A stretch of 64,000 nucleotides of DNA from Symbiodinium sp. CCMP2592 (taxonomy: Eukaryota > Sar > Dinophyceae > Suessiales > Symbiodiniaceae). The position numbers were made by a program, and so were the translations under genes. Where the stretch lies: positions 62,001 to 126,000 of the forward strand of contig CAJNDT010006011.1 of the NCBI GenBank assembly GCA_905221615.1. The letters run 5' to 3'. This document shows positions 45,173 to 55,927 of this stretch, in pieces (the stretch's first letter is position 1; each line of letters starts with the position of its first letter). The notes beneath the pieces were generated by a model. That model saw only the letters and a program-made list of their open reading frames with translations. It had not been told where the DNA came from and ran no database searches.

Positions 45173-46693
45173 ATGGATCGCCCTAGCAAGTTCCGAAGAT
45201 GTGGCACTGCCTTGGCTGAGTCAGAACCAGGCCCGAAGACAGTAGGTGAGCTCTGTGAGTGGCCACGTGAAGATATTTCAGACCGGCTGATTGCCAAAAC
45301 AGGCATATCTGCCAAGAACTTGGTTGGTGACTTTGCCGGTGCTGATCGGACTATCTGGGTCACCAGCTCCTTTTCTGGGATAGCCACAGTGGAGCACTGT
45401 CTCACCCGCCTGGCGGCTCAGCACGGTACGGCGGACTTTGGCGAACCAAAGTCTACCTTCCCTCCTTTTTGCTTCTACAGCATGTGGGAGGTGAACGAAA
45501 CCTGCCGCAAGACAGTGGCTAACTCCAAACTCCAGCCAATGCACATTTTCGGAAGTGTCTGTGACAAGTGTTCTGTGGATGTCCAGGACAGATTGGAGTT
45601 TGTGCGGTCAAGCTGGTGCCAGCGGCAGCAGGAAGGTATGCCAGCCGAGCAGAAAAGGCAAGCTGCTTGGAAGCAGGAGTGCGATGGAAAATGCATGAGC
45701 AAGTTGCTTTCGGTAGGCACGGGTGCGTGCGGCATCGGCAAGAGATCGAAGACGGCATACTGTTACCGCCACAAGCGACAATGCCTTGTGGATCCACCGG
45801 TCACACACCGGGACCTGCACTTTGAGATCGCAGGGACGCCTTGCGTGGCTTTCAGCCCGCAGGGCGGTCGATCAGGCTGGCTGCATGAGACATCGATCCC
45901 CACGTCGATTTGGTTTGCTGCAACAAGTAAGAGCAATGTGGACTTGGTGTTTCACGAATGCAGTCATATGTTCCCCAGCGAGGGTGCCTTTGGCATGGCT
46001 TTCTCTGCTGGCGGCGGCTTCGAGTTTAGCGTTGTCAAAGTGATGGCAAGCACGGTGGGCATCCCCATGCAGCGTCCCCGAAAATTTACCTTGGCGTGGC
46101 GCAAGGAAGCCCTGCAGAGTCGAGCCCAGCTTACTGAGGACTTGTTCGCTGGAGTTTGTGGGTCTTCAGTTCAGTGCAGCAGCCACGACTTTTGGTGTGC
46201 CCCACAAGAGAAAGTTCAGGCTGCTTTGATCGCCCAGGCGAAAAAACATGGCGCGGACTGGTCATTGGCCAGCCTGGGCCGAGATGCTCTCAGCACTGGG
46301 GACAGAGTGCGGCTGTCAGGTTACGAAACCGCTGCCCGGGACCAAGAAGGCAGCCAGGATCAGCTTGCTGTCGTAGATCTTTCGCAGAACGTGGCCTGGA
46401 GACCCAAGCTGGGCTCCGGGTTGCCATCCATACTATGCGGCTCAAGGGTATGGTCCATGCAGCACGAGAGGGTTTTGATCAGCGAGGAACTCTTCGTCCT
46501 AATGGGCTGGCCTGTACCCGGCATGGGGATAGGGATGAAGGACGACGGATCGTTTCCGTTTCAGGACGACATCTTCCTGAAAGATGGAGCCGCCAAAAAG
46601 ATGACAGGTAATGCGATGCAATGCAGGCTGGTGGGCTTGTTCCTTGCGTTGGCTTTCCATATTCTTGAACCCAAAGATGCTGATGCAACTTGA
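45173..46693 (+). CDS. DNA (cytosine-5) methyltransferase homologue
   Basis: A single-exon ORF of 506 codons starting at ATG after 'tgctac'. Motifs of C5 methyltransferases appear in canonical order. Motif I-like SSFSGIATVE is at 65-74 (SAM binding). A variable Cys-rich stretch (CDKC...C...C) follows. Motif IV is GTPCVAFSPQ with the catalytic Cys at 224, motif VI-like FHEC has Glu at 262, motif VIII-like RPRKFTL is near 302-308, and motif X-like MTGNAMQ has GNA at 479-481. A normal motif VI is ENV, so HEC is a deviation. The catalytic Cys and Glu are both present, so activity is possible. Dinoflagellates are known to have recruited DNMTs into retrotransposons. This copy is free-standing but sits between two co-directional mobile-element-like genes. 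Lack of introns and spliced-leader-like relics upstream suggest retroposition. Confidence 0.82.
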   Translation: MDRPSKFRRCGTALAESEPGPKTVGELCEWPREDISDRLIAKTGISAKNLVGDFAGADRTIWVTSSFSGIATVEHCLTRLAAQHGTADFGEPKSTFPPFCFYSMWEVNETCRKTVANSKLQPMHIFGSVCDKCSVDVQDRLEFVRSSWCQRQQEGMPAEQKRQAAWKQECDGKCMSKLLSVGTGACGIGKRSKTAYCYRHKRQCLVDPPVTHRDLHFEIAGTPCVAFSPQGGRSGWLHETSIPTSIWFAATSKSNVDLVFHECSHMFPSEGAFGMAFSAGGGFEFSVVKVMASTVGIPMQRPRKFTLAWRKEALQSRAQLTEDLFAGVCGSSVQCSSHDFWCAPQEKVQAALIAQAKKHGADWSLASLGRDALSTGDRVRLSGYETAARDQEGSQDQLAVVDLSQNVAWRPKLGSGLPSILCGSRVWSMQHERVLISEELFVLMGWPVPGMGIGMKDDGSFPFQDDIFLKDGAAKKMTGNAMQCRLVGLFLALAFHILEPKDADAT

Positions 46694-47241
46694 GCTCTGA
46701 GCGAGTGAGCGTGGGTGTGCTGGAGCACATACCATGTGAAGCTAGATTTGCGAGTGTATCGGCCTGTAGAAGCTTGGTTTGAGCAGTTTGAGCCGATCAA
46801 AAGAGTATAGTCTAGTGTAGCCGCAGGCCAGTGTCGAGTCTTTGCATGAGAATCTTTCTAAATTTGCAGCGTGGGCTAGAGACTCTCAAATACACGTCGT
46901 TGCTTGCCAGGCAGCAGTTTCTTATCGCTTCTGGGCAGACCGATACCAGCTTCATGATGACAAGCAACGAAGTGCAGACGGTTGGCTCATGTCTTCGAAG
47001 CCAAGCTATGGCCAGGATTAGGGAAGTCTTGACAGTGCAGACATGAACATGTTTCGTTGTGCTCCGGAAATAAAGCATTCCTTGCAGTCTGACATGGTGC
47101 ACATCAGCTTCTGATTTGGCAGATGTTGCAGTTTGCCTCGCTTGCCATGCTAGAGGCGATCAGTTTTCGGGCTCTGGGGTGTGGGTTGCACGGCCTCGCT
47201 TAGCCGGCTTAGCCGCTGAGCGGTGCATTCCTGTCCATTCC
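46694..47241. other. Spacer between methyltransferase and zinc-motif genes
   Basis: About 550 bp. Open frame from 47116 runs into the next gene, but its first codons precede the first good ATG. Nothing else recognised; probably 3' UTR of the upstream gene and leader of the next. Confidence 0.45.
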
Positions 47242-50107
47242 ATGGCGGATGGAGGACCAGCAGTGGATGTTGAGTCGGCCATGGATTCACTAGACCAAGA
47301 GTGGGCGGAGATGATGAACAATCCAGAGGATGCCCGAGTCTCTCCCCCGCCGAAGCGTAGGCGTGTGAGTGGAGAGATGAGCCAGGCGTCTGCAAAGAAA
47401 AGTGCCAATCCCAAGGCTAAGACGAAGCCTAAAGCTGTTGCAAAGACCATTCTCAAGGCTACATCCAGCAGAGGTCCCAAGCACAGGCTTTGCAAAGGCT
47501 GCAGGAAGAAAATTCCTGTGGAAGAATGCCCTCCGGGGTTTTACGGGTGTTATCCGTGCAAGCGAGCATTGGATAACATCACGAAGCTTGCAGCGAGACA
47601 AGGTGAGGAGCAGCAGGCGTTTGTACGAACTGCCAGGGCTGATGATGACAAATGCTTTGCAATGGTCCAGTCGTACCTCGAGGCATGCCCGGAGTCGCTC
47701 GAGACCGCCTCAGGCAAAAAGCGAGGCCAGTGGAGCGTTGTTCGCTACATGGAACGGGTGACGGCGGCCACTGGCCTGCTAAAGGACGCGGTGGGAGAGA
47801 TGATGTGGCTCAAACTTTACATCGAATTCGCCCAAACGACCAGAGGAGGGCGATTGACAGACGACCAGGCCTTGGCGACTTGGAAGCAGTGGGAAGAGAA
47901 GAAGAACCGTGGCGAGCAAATTCTTCATGATTTCGGAGGGCCAGACAACAGCCAGCTGCGGTTTTGGGTTAAAACCGCTGACACCCTGACCTACAGGTCT
48001 TCCTTCTTCAAGGAGAAGTCCGTGGAGTGCGAAGGCGAGAGCATTCGCAAAGCCAGTGATGACCAGGTTGATCGCCTGAAGGCAAACATCACTCGCAACC
48101 ATGGGAATGAGGCTGAGTTTGACGGCATTGCCGCATCCATGGCTGTCAACGGCCAGAACGCATTCTTGGGAAAGGATGGATTCCTTGACATTCTCCAGCT
48201 GAAGGCCGATGTCGAGGACGACTCGGAGGATGAGGCGCACGAGCCGGAGGCCACCGCTTCATTGGCTGAAGGTTCTGAGGAGAAAGGCAAGAAGGACAAG
48301 AAGGCGGACGCGGACAAGACGGCATGGGTGGAGCGAGACAAGCAAGTCTCCCAGTCAGTGCGTGCAGCCACGGCAGCTTTGCATGCCTTCCAGGAGAAGT
48401 CTCAGAGGCAGTTGGCTCGCCAGGAATCTGAGATGACGGAGCTGATCGCAAAGTTCGGCGACGAGAAGAGCAACTTCATGGGGGAGATCAAGATCTATGA
48501 GGTGCGCCTCGAGGCTTTGAAGCTATGCTTGCAAAACGATGAAACCGCTTTGAAGCAATTCATTGCCCGCTTTGCCGGCGGCTTGGCCGTCAACTCCGAG
48601 GACGCGGATGCCAGCAGGAAGGTGGAGATCGGCAACTGCCCTCCCATCGAGCTGTACCAGAAGCTCCAGACGTTTGACGGCCTCAGCAAGCTCATCGAAC
48701 GGTACCACACGGCCACGCAGGCGAAGCACATCAAGGCCACAGTGTGATTCGTCGTAGATGTTGTGTTCTCGTTTCGTCCTTTGCGTCTCCGTTTTGCAGG
48801 CTGGGGTCCGGGATTTGTTGTATGCATGAAGCAAACGGGCCATGAATTGCATTGCTCGAAGCTTTTACCTGTGCAACCTACTCCTGCAAGGGTACGCTTA
48901 AAGTGCCTAAAACCTTGAGTTTGCCTTAAATTAACCCCTAAACCCTAAACCCCCCAACCCTAAACCCTAAACCTGTCAGGACATCACCGCCGTTCTCACC
49001 GAGGCTCGTCTTCCATTGTCCCAGCTCCTTGGGGCTTGCTTGCGTGCAGAGAAGTCGATTAAGGGCGCCCAGGATCAGTTGAAGAAGCAGCGCGATCGAC
49101 GGCAGGCGGAAGCTCAGAAGCCCAGGCCCAACCCCGCATCAAGCGATGCAGCAGCCCTCTTCGATCAAGGTGCCGCCGTTGCAGAGGAGCTTCCAAGGTA
49201 TCAGTTGGCAGGCTTGAAGGATGCGACCTTCAACATGTCCGCACCTTTCGTGATTGCGGCTCCCGAGTGGGTAGTGCAGGCCGAGGCAGAGAAGGGCAAC
49301 TTCAAGTTGGCCATGGATGAATTCATCACGACTTTTGATGTGACCCGAAAGCAGCAGAAGGGCATCCGTGTTTCGAAGGTCCCGGAGCATCCTCTTGAGG
49401 ATGACAGCTTCGATATGCGTAAGTTGTCATTGCAGGCTTTAGGCCATGGCCCTGAGATCAGAGATCTTCCAGCGACTGCAAGCGCAGAGCTTATCAAAGC
49501 TATGAGCCCGTCTTTCTTCGGCATCGATGCAGGCTACGACAAGGTGAGTGGAGAATACCTCGGCTTGCCCGTGCTGCGGCTCACCGCCTATGGCACACGG
49601 AAGGTCGTCCTCACGGAGATGCTTCAGTTGGTGAACTTCATGGTCAACAAGAAGGGCATCCAGGGCAACATCACGGTCGCTCGGTGCTCTTCCTTCTTCA
49701 AGTGCATGGGGCCACAAGTCTTGAAAGAGTACAAAGAGCAATCTTTGCTCTTCACAGGCACGATCGCCAAAGGTGATGTGTTGTACCTGCCATGTGGATC
49801 CTTGTGTGCTGAGTATGTCACAGAGGTCACGGTCGGCTACCGGCTACCGGTGTTGCTGAATGAGAGCGTGATCGACAAGAACATTATGGCCACCTTGACT
49901 CGCAAGACGGAGGAGTTGAAGGCTGCGGCGTCATCCAGCTCAGATTCGAAGAAGGCCGAGATGGACTTGAAGCTCTTGGAAGAGTGGATTGGTGCGGCGA
50001 GAACCAAGTTAATCCCCCCGGTGCCCCCATCAGCTGAGCCTCGTGCCGAGGAGCCAAAAAATTCCGAGCCACCTCGCAATCCACCTGAGCCTCAGGCTTC
50101 GGCTTGA
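47242..50107 (+). CDS. Two-exon zinc-motif protein of unknown function
   Basis: Exon 1 is 47242-48741 and exon 2 is 48980-50107, joined by a GT-AG intron (48742-48979) that keeps the frame (GCC ACA | GAC ATC). I chose the ATG at 47242 (tccATGGCG) rather than the upstream non-ATG extension to 47116. The predicted product is about 875 residues. Near the N-terminus are a KRRR nuclear-localisation-like patch and a C-x2-C...C...GFYGCYPC zinc-binding motif (47491-47565). The middle is helical and acidic with K-rich stretches and a likely coiled coil around 48350-48560. The C-terminal half (exon 2) looks globular, then ends Pro/Glu-rich. Not recognised as an enzyme. Its orientation and position after the transposase-like and methyltransferase genes make a shared mobile unit plausible. 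Confidence 0.65.
48742..48979 (+). other. Predicted intron containing telomere-like repeats
   Basis: 238 bp, GTGTGA...CCTGTCAG. Bases 48938-48972 are nearly pure CCCTAAA heptamers, placed just before the acceptor where they double as a pyrimidine-rich tract. The call rests on precise frame joining and GT-AG ends. Confidence 0.6.
48938..48972. repeat. Interstitial CCCTAAA telomere-like tract
   Basis: About five heptamers (cccctaaaccctaaacc, ccaaccctaaaccctaaacc) on the + strand. Same motif type as 733-800 but much better preserved. Confidence 0.85.
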
Positions 50108-51419
50108 GGCTGAGTCTTTCAAGCAGTGTTGCCACTGCTACGACATCAGAGTTTTCCGATGGAGGGCCGCGTGTCGCATCATATCCAGTGTCATTGTGCT
50201 TGTTGTGAATAGTTTTGCTAAATACTCCAAAATATAACTTAAAGCCCCGCTCTTTACAGGTGCACTCCAACTCAGAGAATCGGATCGCTGCGGCCCGTCC
50301 GTCTTCTGCTTTTGCTTGAAACACGCACCCATGTCGATGGAGAAACACGCTTGCAGTTGCTCTCCAGCACAGGTTTCAGGTCCCAGGTGTCAGTGACATG
50401 TGCATGCCCGGAATCGCAAGCCGCAAGCTTCACTCCCACGAGTCCGTGCCAGGCGAAGCTGATGTGAGACGGGTCGGTACCGAAAAGTTTCACGTTGAGC
50501 TTTCAGCCCTCCAGTTCAATCACTGTTCCAAAGCCCAATTACGTAATAACTTATAAATAGTCCCTTTAGGTCCTTTGAAAGCCAAGCTGCTCAAGCCTCG
50601 ACAAGAGACTTCAAACCCGGCGTGTGAAATAACTGATAACGGTTTGCTCGTACAATGCGCATCCGGGGTGTGGTTGTTTCAGTTGCCGAGCCAGTTTGCA
50701 TTCTTCAGCTTCGAGGTTGCAGCAGAGGCTCGCGGAACTTTCGAGCTCTCAGGGCTCGGTATCGCTCGAGTGTAGGTTGCAGGTGTTGGAAGGTTCAGGC
50801 CATCAAAGTCTGTATATCCCATCACCCATGCCACCCCAACTGTCCGCAACTTGTCAACACACTCAATGATTTCGTTATTGCTGCCGCTTGATCAGGCAGG
50901 TGTCAGAACTTTGATTTCGGGCACTCGAGAAATCATTCGCGCAAGCTTTTCAACACATGACAATCTTGCGGGGCTTCGCCCCATACCGCCTTTTCTGGGC
51001 TTCGCCCGTACCGCCTTACTCCGGTATAGGTTCTTCTGGAATCGCATCCCGAGTTTGCAGTTTGTAGTCCCAACCCGTTTGGATGGCTTCTGAATCGTTA
51101 TATCGGTCGTGCCAGTCGTGTTAATATACTCTTCTCGGCGGCCTATGCTTGCCAATCAGCCTATTGGTGATTGTTATTGATGTTTTTTGTGTAGCTGGTT
51201 CTTGATGTGGTATTTGTGCTCATCGATACTCATAGGTATGGGTTTTGATCCCACTGTGGCAAAGTAGCAACAGGCACTAGCCAGAGCATCGGGTACAATT
51301 CCATCAGGGTTGAACCGTCGCTGGGATATTTATACTGGGGGCATCTTCAGAACACCTCTTGGGCCGTCAACGGCCATCAAGAAAATGTTCCAACATGCCC
51401 CGTGGTTTTATACAGCAGC
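50108..51419. other. Gene-free spacer
   Basis: 1.3 kb with no credible gene. A small hairpin-forming 'ggggcttcgcccc' and its near copy 'gggcttcgccc' lie at 50970-51010. At 51386-51411 is 'atgttccaacatg...cgtggtttta', whose reverse complement recurs at 4523-4552 beside the other copy of the 110-bp tandem repeat. Confidence 0.5.
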
Positions 51420-51640
51420 ACCGAGCGGTGCAAGACTTGCGAGGGCTGTCCCGCGTTTAGCAGGCTGCCCCTAGGATTGATCAGCAAGCTCTGCAGCTTG
51501 CTGCTGCGAGCTGGCAATTTGCTTGGCAGCACCGAGCGGTGCAAGACTTGCGAGGGCTGTCCTGTGTTTAGCAGGCTGCGCCTATGAGTCTGACCAACAG
51601 GCTCTGCAGCTTGCTGTTGCGAGCTGACCCTTTGCTTAGC
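51420..51640. repeat. Tandem ~110-bp GC-rich repeat, second locus
   Basis: Units starting 'accgagcggt' at 51420 and 51531, about 111 bp apart, closely matching those at 4299-4522; the second unit diverges towards its end. No coding content. Confidence 0.75.
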
Positions 51641-54231
51641 AGTCTGGTCATCAGGTTCTGCAGGCTGACCTGGGGCTGATTAGCAGGCAAAAAAAACAAC
51701 AAACATAACACAAAGCACAACAAAAGATATTATCCACCTGTCGCAACTTCGGGGAAGGCTGTGACTCTGTTCCTCTTCTGGCCTGTTGGTACGCTGCTCT
51801 CAGCCGGGCCGTGCGTGACCCATTTGCATAAGTGTTGCGCAGCTGTGGGCATTGTACCCGCTGAATAGGTGCAGGCGCTTTGCACCTGCTTTCAGGGTGT
51901 TTTGTTTAAGCTTAAAGCTTGACCATGCGGTCTTACATTTCAGTGGACACATCACTTTTGGTGCGTGCGTTGTGCCGCTCGTAGAGTTGTGATCTCGTCA
52001 CCTCGTCACTGTGTTTTCTGTGCGGGCGCAGGTTGCAGCGTCAAGTGATGCCGACGTCGCTGGCGACATCAGCAAGTTTCAGGCCCAGCTGCGAAGTGCA
52101 GCAGATGGTGCGCTTGCTGCCATGTTCTGGCGTATTTGCGCAGACAGCTGGTGACAACAGTCACGTGCGGCCTCAAAAGCGCGATGTGCAGCAATCGCAG
52201 CTTCTGATTCGGTAAAAAAAAACCTTGCTAATCTGTGTGTGGTCCTGTCAGCAGTGCGGTATAGAATCAGCTGCGACCTGTGCAGCCGACCCATAGCATT
52301 GTGGCGCATGTGTTGCAATCTTTCTATGAAGGATCAGGGGTTACGTGTGTCGTTGCCGACTTCGGTGCCGACAGCAGTTACGTGCAAGCACGCATGTGCT
52401 AAGGTTAACTCCGAAGATGGCTCTTGGCTGCCCCTTTGTGAAGCCTCTGCTTGTGTTTAGGGCTTGCTTTGATGATCGACGGCCACGTGATGCTACGTAG
52501 CTACATGTGCAATTTTGCTTCATGCGCGCTCTTGCCGAAGCGCCATCCTGTTGGCTCTAATGGTGACAGAGATGCTCTGGAGTTTTGGCGGCACATTCAC
52601 AGCCATTTTTTCGTGATGCATCATTTAGGCCTTGATGCGAAAATTGTTTGGGGCAGTGACAGTCACAGTTGGGCGAATTCTGTGCAAATGTGCTGCTACT
52701 CGATTCCAGCCGCTACATGCAAACACTAAAGGGTCTGGTGCTTTCGAGCCCTTTCTTGCTGACAGACCCATGTTGGGTTGGTGGCATGACGATGCAGATG
52801 TGCGACCTGTCTCTTCCGTCCAGCTGCGCTACATATGAACACTACGGGTTTTATTAGATGCTTTTACAAGTGAATGTCTTGGTTTTTGGAATAATTAGCA
52901 ACAGTGTTGCTGCAAGTTTCAGCTGAAGATCCTGCGACGTGCCATTGGCTTGCAGATTCTCGGCTCGACAGCAGGTTCGTACAGGAGCAGCTGAAGCATA
53001 TGCAACAGATCCAGTTTCCCAAAAAGGTGCACATAGGTGCACTTGCTGCCTTCCTGGGCGATTTTTCCATGTTCGTTTTGGGACGCTGATGTGGTTGGTG
53101 GTGACAGCACTGCCATGCAGGAGCAAATGCGGCATGCCCAACAGCTCCAAGTGTTTGTAGATGCATGTGCTGCAGTCTGACACTGGCTCTGGTGACAATT
53201 GACATCGGTATCGCAGATAGTGGCTTTTACTGATGCAGCTCGGCAAGTCCGTGTGACCGATCTAGAGCCACTTCTGGTGATTCTGCCCCTGGCGGCGGCA
53301 GCAGCGCCGCAAGGAAGCAGACGACGCATGTGCAACAGATCAGGATTGCTTTGCTGCATTTGCTGCTAACCTCGGCAAGGTTGTGCGTGTGAGGGTCCAA
53401 GGTCTGCTTAACTAGGTTTTAGGCCTTTAACAACTCTCTGAAGACCCTGCCTAACGGAAAACGTATGTGTCTGTTAGGTTGGGTATTAAGGTCCGGAGCA
53501 AGACAGGGGGGCACCCTTTAGAACATCCGACCTGGTGGACTTTCGTAGTTGTGTAGTCACCGGACCTCGTAAATGCAGTGGCGATGGTAGTCCCATGCAG
53601 TTGCGGCTGAAGGAGGCGCAACAGCTGCAAGCTGCCAGTAATACATTTTGTACGGGAGGAGCTGCAGATTTGCATCACGTTCAAGCTACAAGTCGTCCCG
53701 GGTGCCTTTTCTGATCACGTGGGATTATCCTTTGGCGGCGGCAGCATGCCGTACGGGATCGGCGGCAGCATAGCAGCATGTTCGTGGCCCACACTGATGC
53801 AACCGCTGCAATCCTGGGCGACAGATTTGTGGTCACTTGGGGTGATGCAGTCCCTGGGCGGTGCAGGCTCTGGCATCCTGATTGGTGTCACCTTTCTATC
53901 GGCGAAGCCTGCGAAGATTCCTGAGTTGCGCATTGCCACGCATTGCTGATCCGGGGTCCCCAACATCACACAAGCCTTGCGGTAATTCCTGTGTGGCAGC
54001 ACACGCTATGCGTGGCATCTGGCTCGACGGTTGTCGTTTCATGCAGGTCCTCAACATGCTCCGCTAATGCTGGTGTTGACGGGCGAATGCACAAGCCTGC
54101 TTCTGTAGCTGGGACGGCACGTCCCAACTCAGTGTGGTGGCACACGTGCGGTCACATGCACCTACCGATACCCGCCTACCGCCAGCACGTTTGCGGCATC
54201 TTCGTCCGGTTGTGCGCCTCTGGCCCAACAT
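51641..54231. repeat. Degenerate repeat field, same family as the left end
   Basis: Diverged modules with the phrases seen in 1-4522 ('cagctgcgacctgtgcag', 'gtgacaacagtcacg', 'gtgcagcaatcgcagcttctgatt', 'tgctgcaatcctgggcgacag'). No supported gene. The DIRS-like element begins at its right edge. Confidence 0.6.
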
Positions 54232-54307
54232 GCATGTGTGCACTTGAGTGCGTGATTGCTGTAGGCTTCTGCATTCTGTATATGTTTTCTCAGCTCTTTC
54301 TGCTCTC
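54232..54307 (+). repeat. Split direct repeat A1
   Basis: 76 bp from gcatgtgtgcacttg to tctgctctc. Matches A2 (60163-60238) with a single g/a difference. It ends at the base before the gag ATG, so it serves as the leader of the element. Confidence 0.9.
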
Positions 54308-55927
54308 ATGTGGGAGAAATTCCTGGTAGCTCTGACTGTCCTCCTGGGAAAGGGGCTTGAGCCATCTCGCTTCGTGCCGCTGGTCAATCAGTGCGAGTGC
54401 GATTGCCGCTGTGATTGTGGCACGACCGAAGAGTTCGAGTCTCCCCGCGAGGCGGGGGTTCCAGGCTGGATTTTGCTGATTTGCGCTGCCGTGGCCAGTC
54501 ATCTGCTTACCATTGCTTTAGCGTTTCGGATAGCCTCTCGAATTTGGAGCCCGAGCCGCACCTCGGAGTCTGTGACGGGAAATAGCGTCAGGAGAAGAGG
54601 TCCGAGCATGGAGCTCGGTAGTCTGCTCCGCGTTTGGTACACTGATGATGACGTGTGGCATGAGCGCATAGTCCTGCTTCATGGTGACGGGGATGACATG
54701 TACTGGGTTGTGACGCCAGACTTGGATGTGTATGAGGAAAACCTTGGGGGCAATGCAGTTGATGGTCCTGAACGGGTCCGAAAAGTGGCCCACGGTGCTC
54801 GCAGCCGATACAATCGGCCCATCTACCGCTTCAGGGATGTTGTGGACAATGCTTTCGTGTCGAAGTACATCAAGGAAGCTTGGCGCGAGCACGAAGGGCT
54901 TCACGGAATGCCTCCTGAGACTGAAGGCGTCCAGGTTCACTTGCCGGACGGTTTTGTCAAGGATCTCGTCAGCTTCGGACCTCGTTTTCGGGTACGTGAG
55001 AAAAGCGCCCCAGGTACACCGACCCGACCAGCGGTTGTTGATGCGAGGGCCGCCTCCTCAGGTGCGGGCGGTTCACCGCCTGTCGACTTCGAGACCTGGG
55101 TTGTCATGTACCAGAGCAATGGGGAGGGGCTTGGCGAGCAAGTGGTCCCTCCCAAAGACGCCGGCCTGCTCAGAACCGAAGGCCGCTGCTACAAGATCTT
55201 CGATAGAGAGGGAGTTGTGTGCTTAGTCCAGGGCTGCTCGCCGGAGGAAGCTCACAGGGTAAGCCTTGCAGCCAAAGAGCAGTCGCGAGATAGAGATCGG
55301 GAGGAGCGAGATGTTCGAGTACTCCCGGTGCTGTTCGATTCGGCTGACGAACGATGGAGAACCTTGGGAGAGGCAATCCCCGACTACGAGGAGATTGAGT
55401 ATGAAGATTTCCCGTTACAAGGACCGAGGACAATGTATCGGGACCTCAAGCAGCTGCGGCGTCTTGGCATGAGCTTCGTGCAACATCATGAGAGCTGGGT
55501 GCGGAAGTCCGGGGTGCGCAGTTCAGACCGCTCTATCTATGAACATTCCACTCTGTGCCGTTCGCTGGACTACATGGCGAGCTATGACCAACTCAATTTG
55601 CCAGCCCTTGCATGTGCCGAGGCTCTGAATCGCCGCCGAGCTTTGATAGAGTTGGCGCACCAGGGGCGGCCCGAGGCGCCCAGCTACGAGGCGGCGGAGG
55701 AGGTGCTCGGAGTGAGGGAGTCTGGCGATGGAAGTGTGGTGGATCCAGCTCTTACGCAGCATGCTGCAAAGCGACAGGCTGCAAAGGCTGAGGTGCTCAA
55801 GCAAACCAGGCTTGCCGCGGAAGAGAAACGGCACGCTTACCGGCGCAGTGAGGAAGAGAATGGTGGTGCAGAGCGTCCTGGAAAGGGCAACGGCAAGAAG
55901 AAGAAGGATGAGCAGAACGCCCCCTGA
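54308..55927 (+). CDS. DIRS-element Gag-like protein with Cys cluster and membrane segment
   Basis: 539 codons from ATGTGGGAG directly after repeat A1 (an upstream GTG would extend it into the repeat; rejected). The N-terminus has a dense Cys cluster (CECDCRCDC, residues 29-37) and one clear hydrophobic segment (about 52-74, GWILLICAAVASHLLTIALAF). The rest is soluble, with a long Lys/Glu-rich helix at the end (KGNGKKKKDEQ). There is no homology that I can name beyond the position; Gag-like ORFs with N-terminal Cys runs and a membrane helix are what I would expect in dinoflagellate DIRS elements. It overlaps the start of the RT ORF by 20 bases. Confidence 0.75.
   Translation: MWEKFLVALTVLLGKGLEPSRFVPLVNQCECDCRCDCGTTEEFESPREAGVPGWILLICAAVASHLLTIALAFRIASRIWSPSRTSESVTGNSVRRRGPSMELGSLLRVWYTDDDVWHERIVLLHGDGDDMYWVVTPDLDVYEENLGGNAVDGPERVRKVAHGARSRYNRPIYRFRDVVDNAFVSKYIKEAWREHEGLHGMPPETEGVQVHLPDGFVKDLVSFGPRFRVREKSAPGTPTRPAVVDARAASSGAGGSPPVDFETWVVMYQSNGEGLGEQVVPPKDAGLLRTEGRCYKIFDREGVVCLVQGCSPEEAHRVSLAAKEQSRDRDREERDVRVLPVLFDSADERWRTLGEAIPDYEEIEYEDFPLQGPRTMYRDLKQLRRLGMSFVQHHESWVRKSGVRSSDRSIYEHSTLCRSLDYMASYDQLNLPALACAEALNRRRALIELAHQGRPEAPSYEAAEEVLGVRESGDGSVVDPALTQHAAKRQAAKAEVLKQTRLAAEEKRHAYRRSEEENGGAERPGKGNGKKKKDEQNAP

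Noticed and set aside
47116-47241. Non-ATG N-terminal extension of the zinc-motif gene
   Set aside because: Starts at TTG. The ATG at 47242 has a better context and begins the acidic N-terminus; the extension shows no conserved motif.
54248-54307. GTG-started extension of the DIRS Gag
   Set aside because: It lies inside split repeat A1, whose second copy (A2) is followed by different sequence. The ATG at 54308 immediately after the repeat is the natural start.
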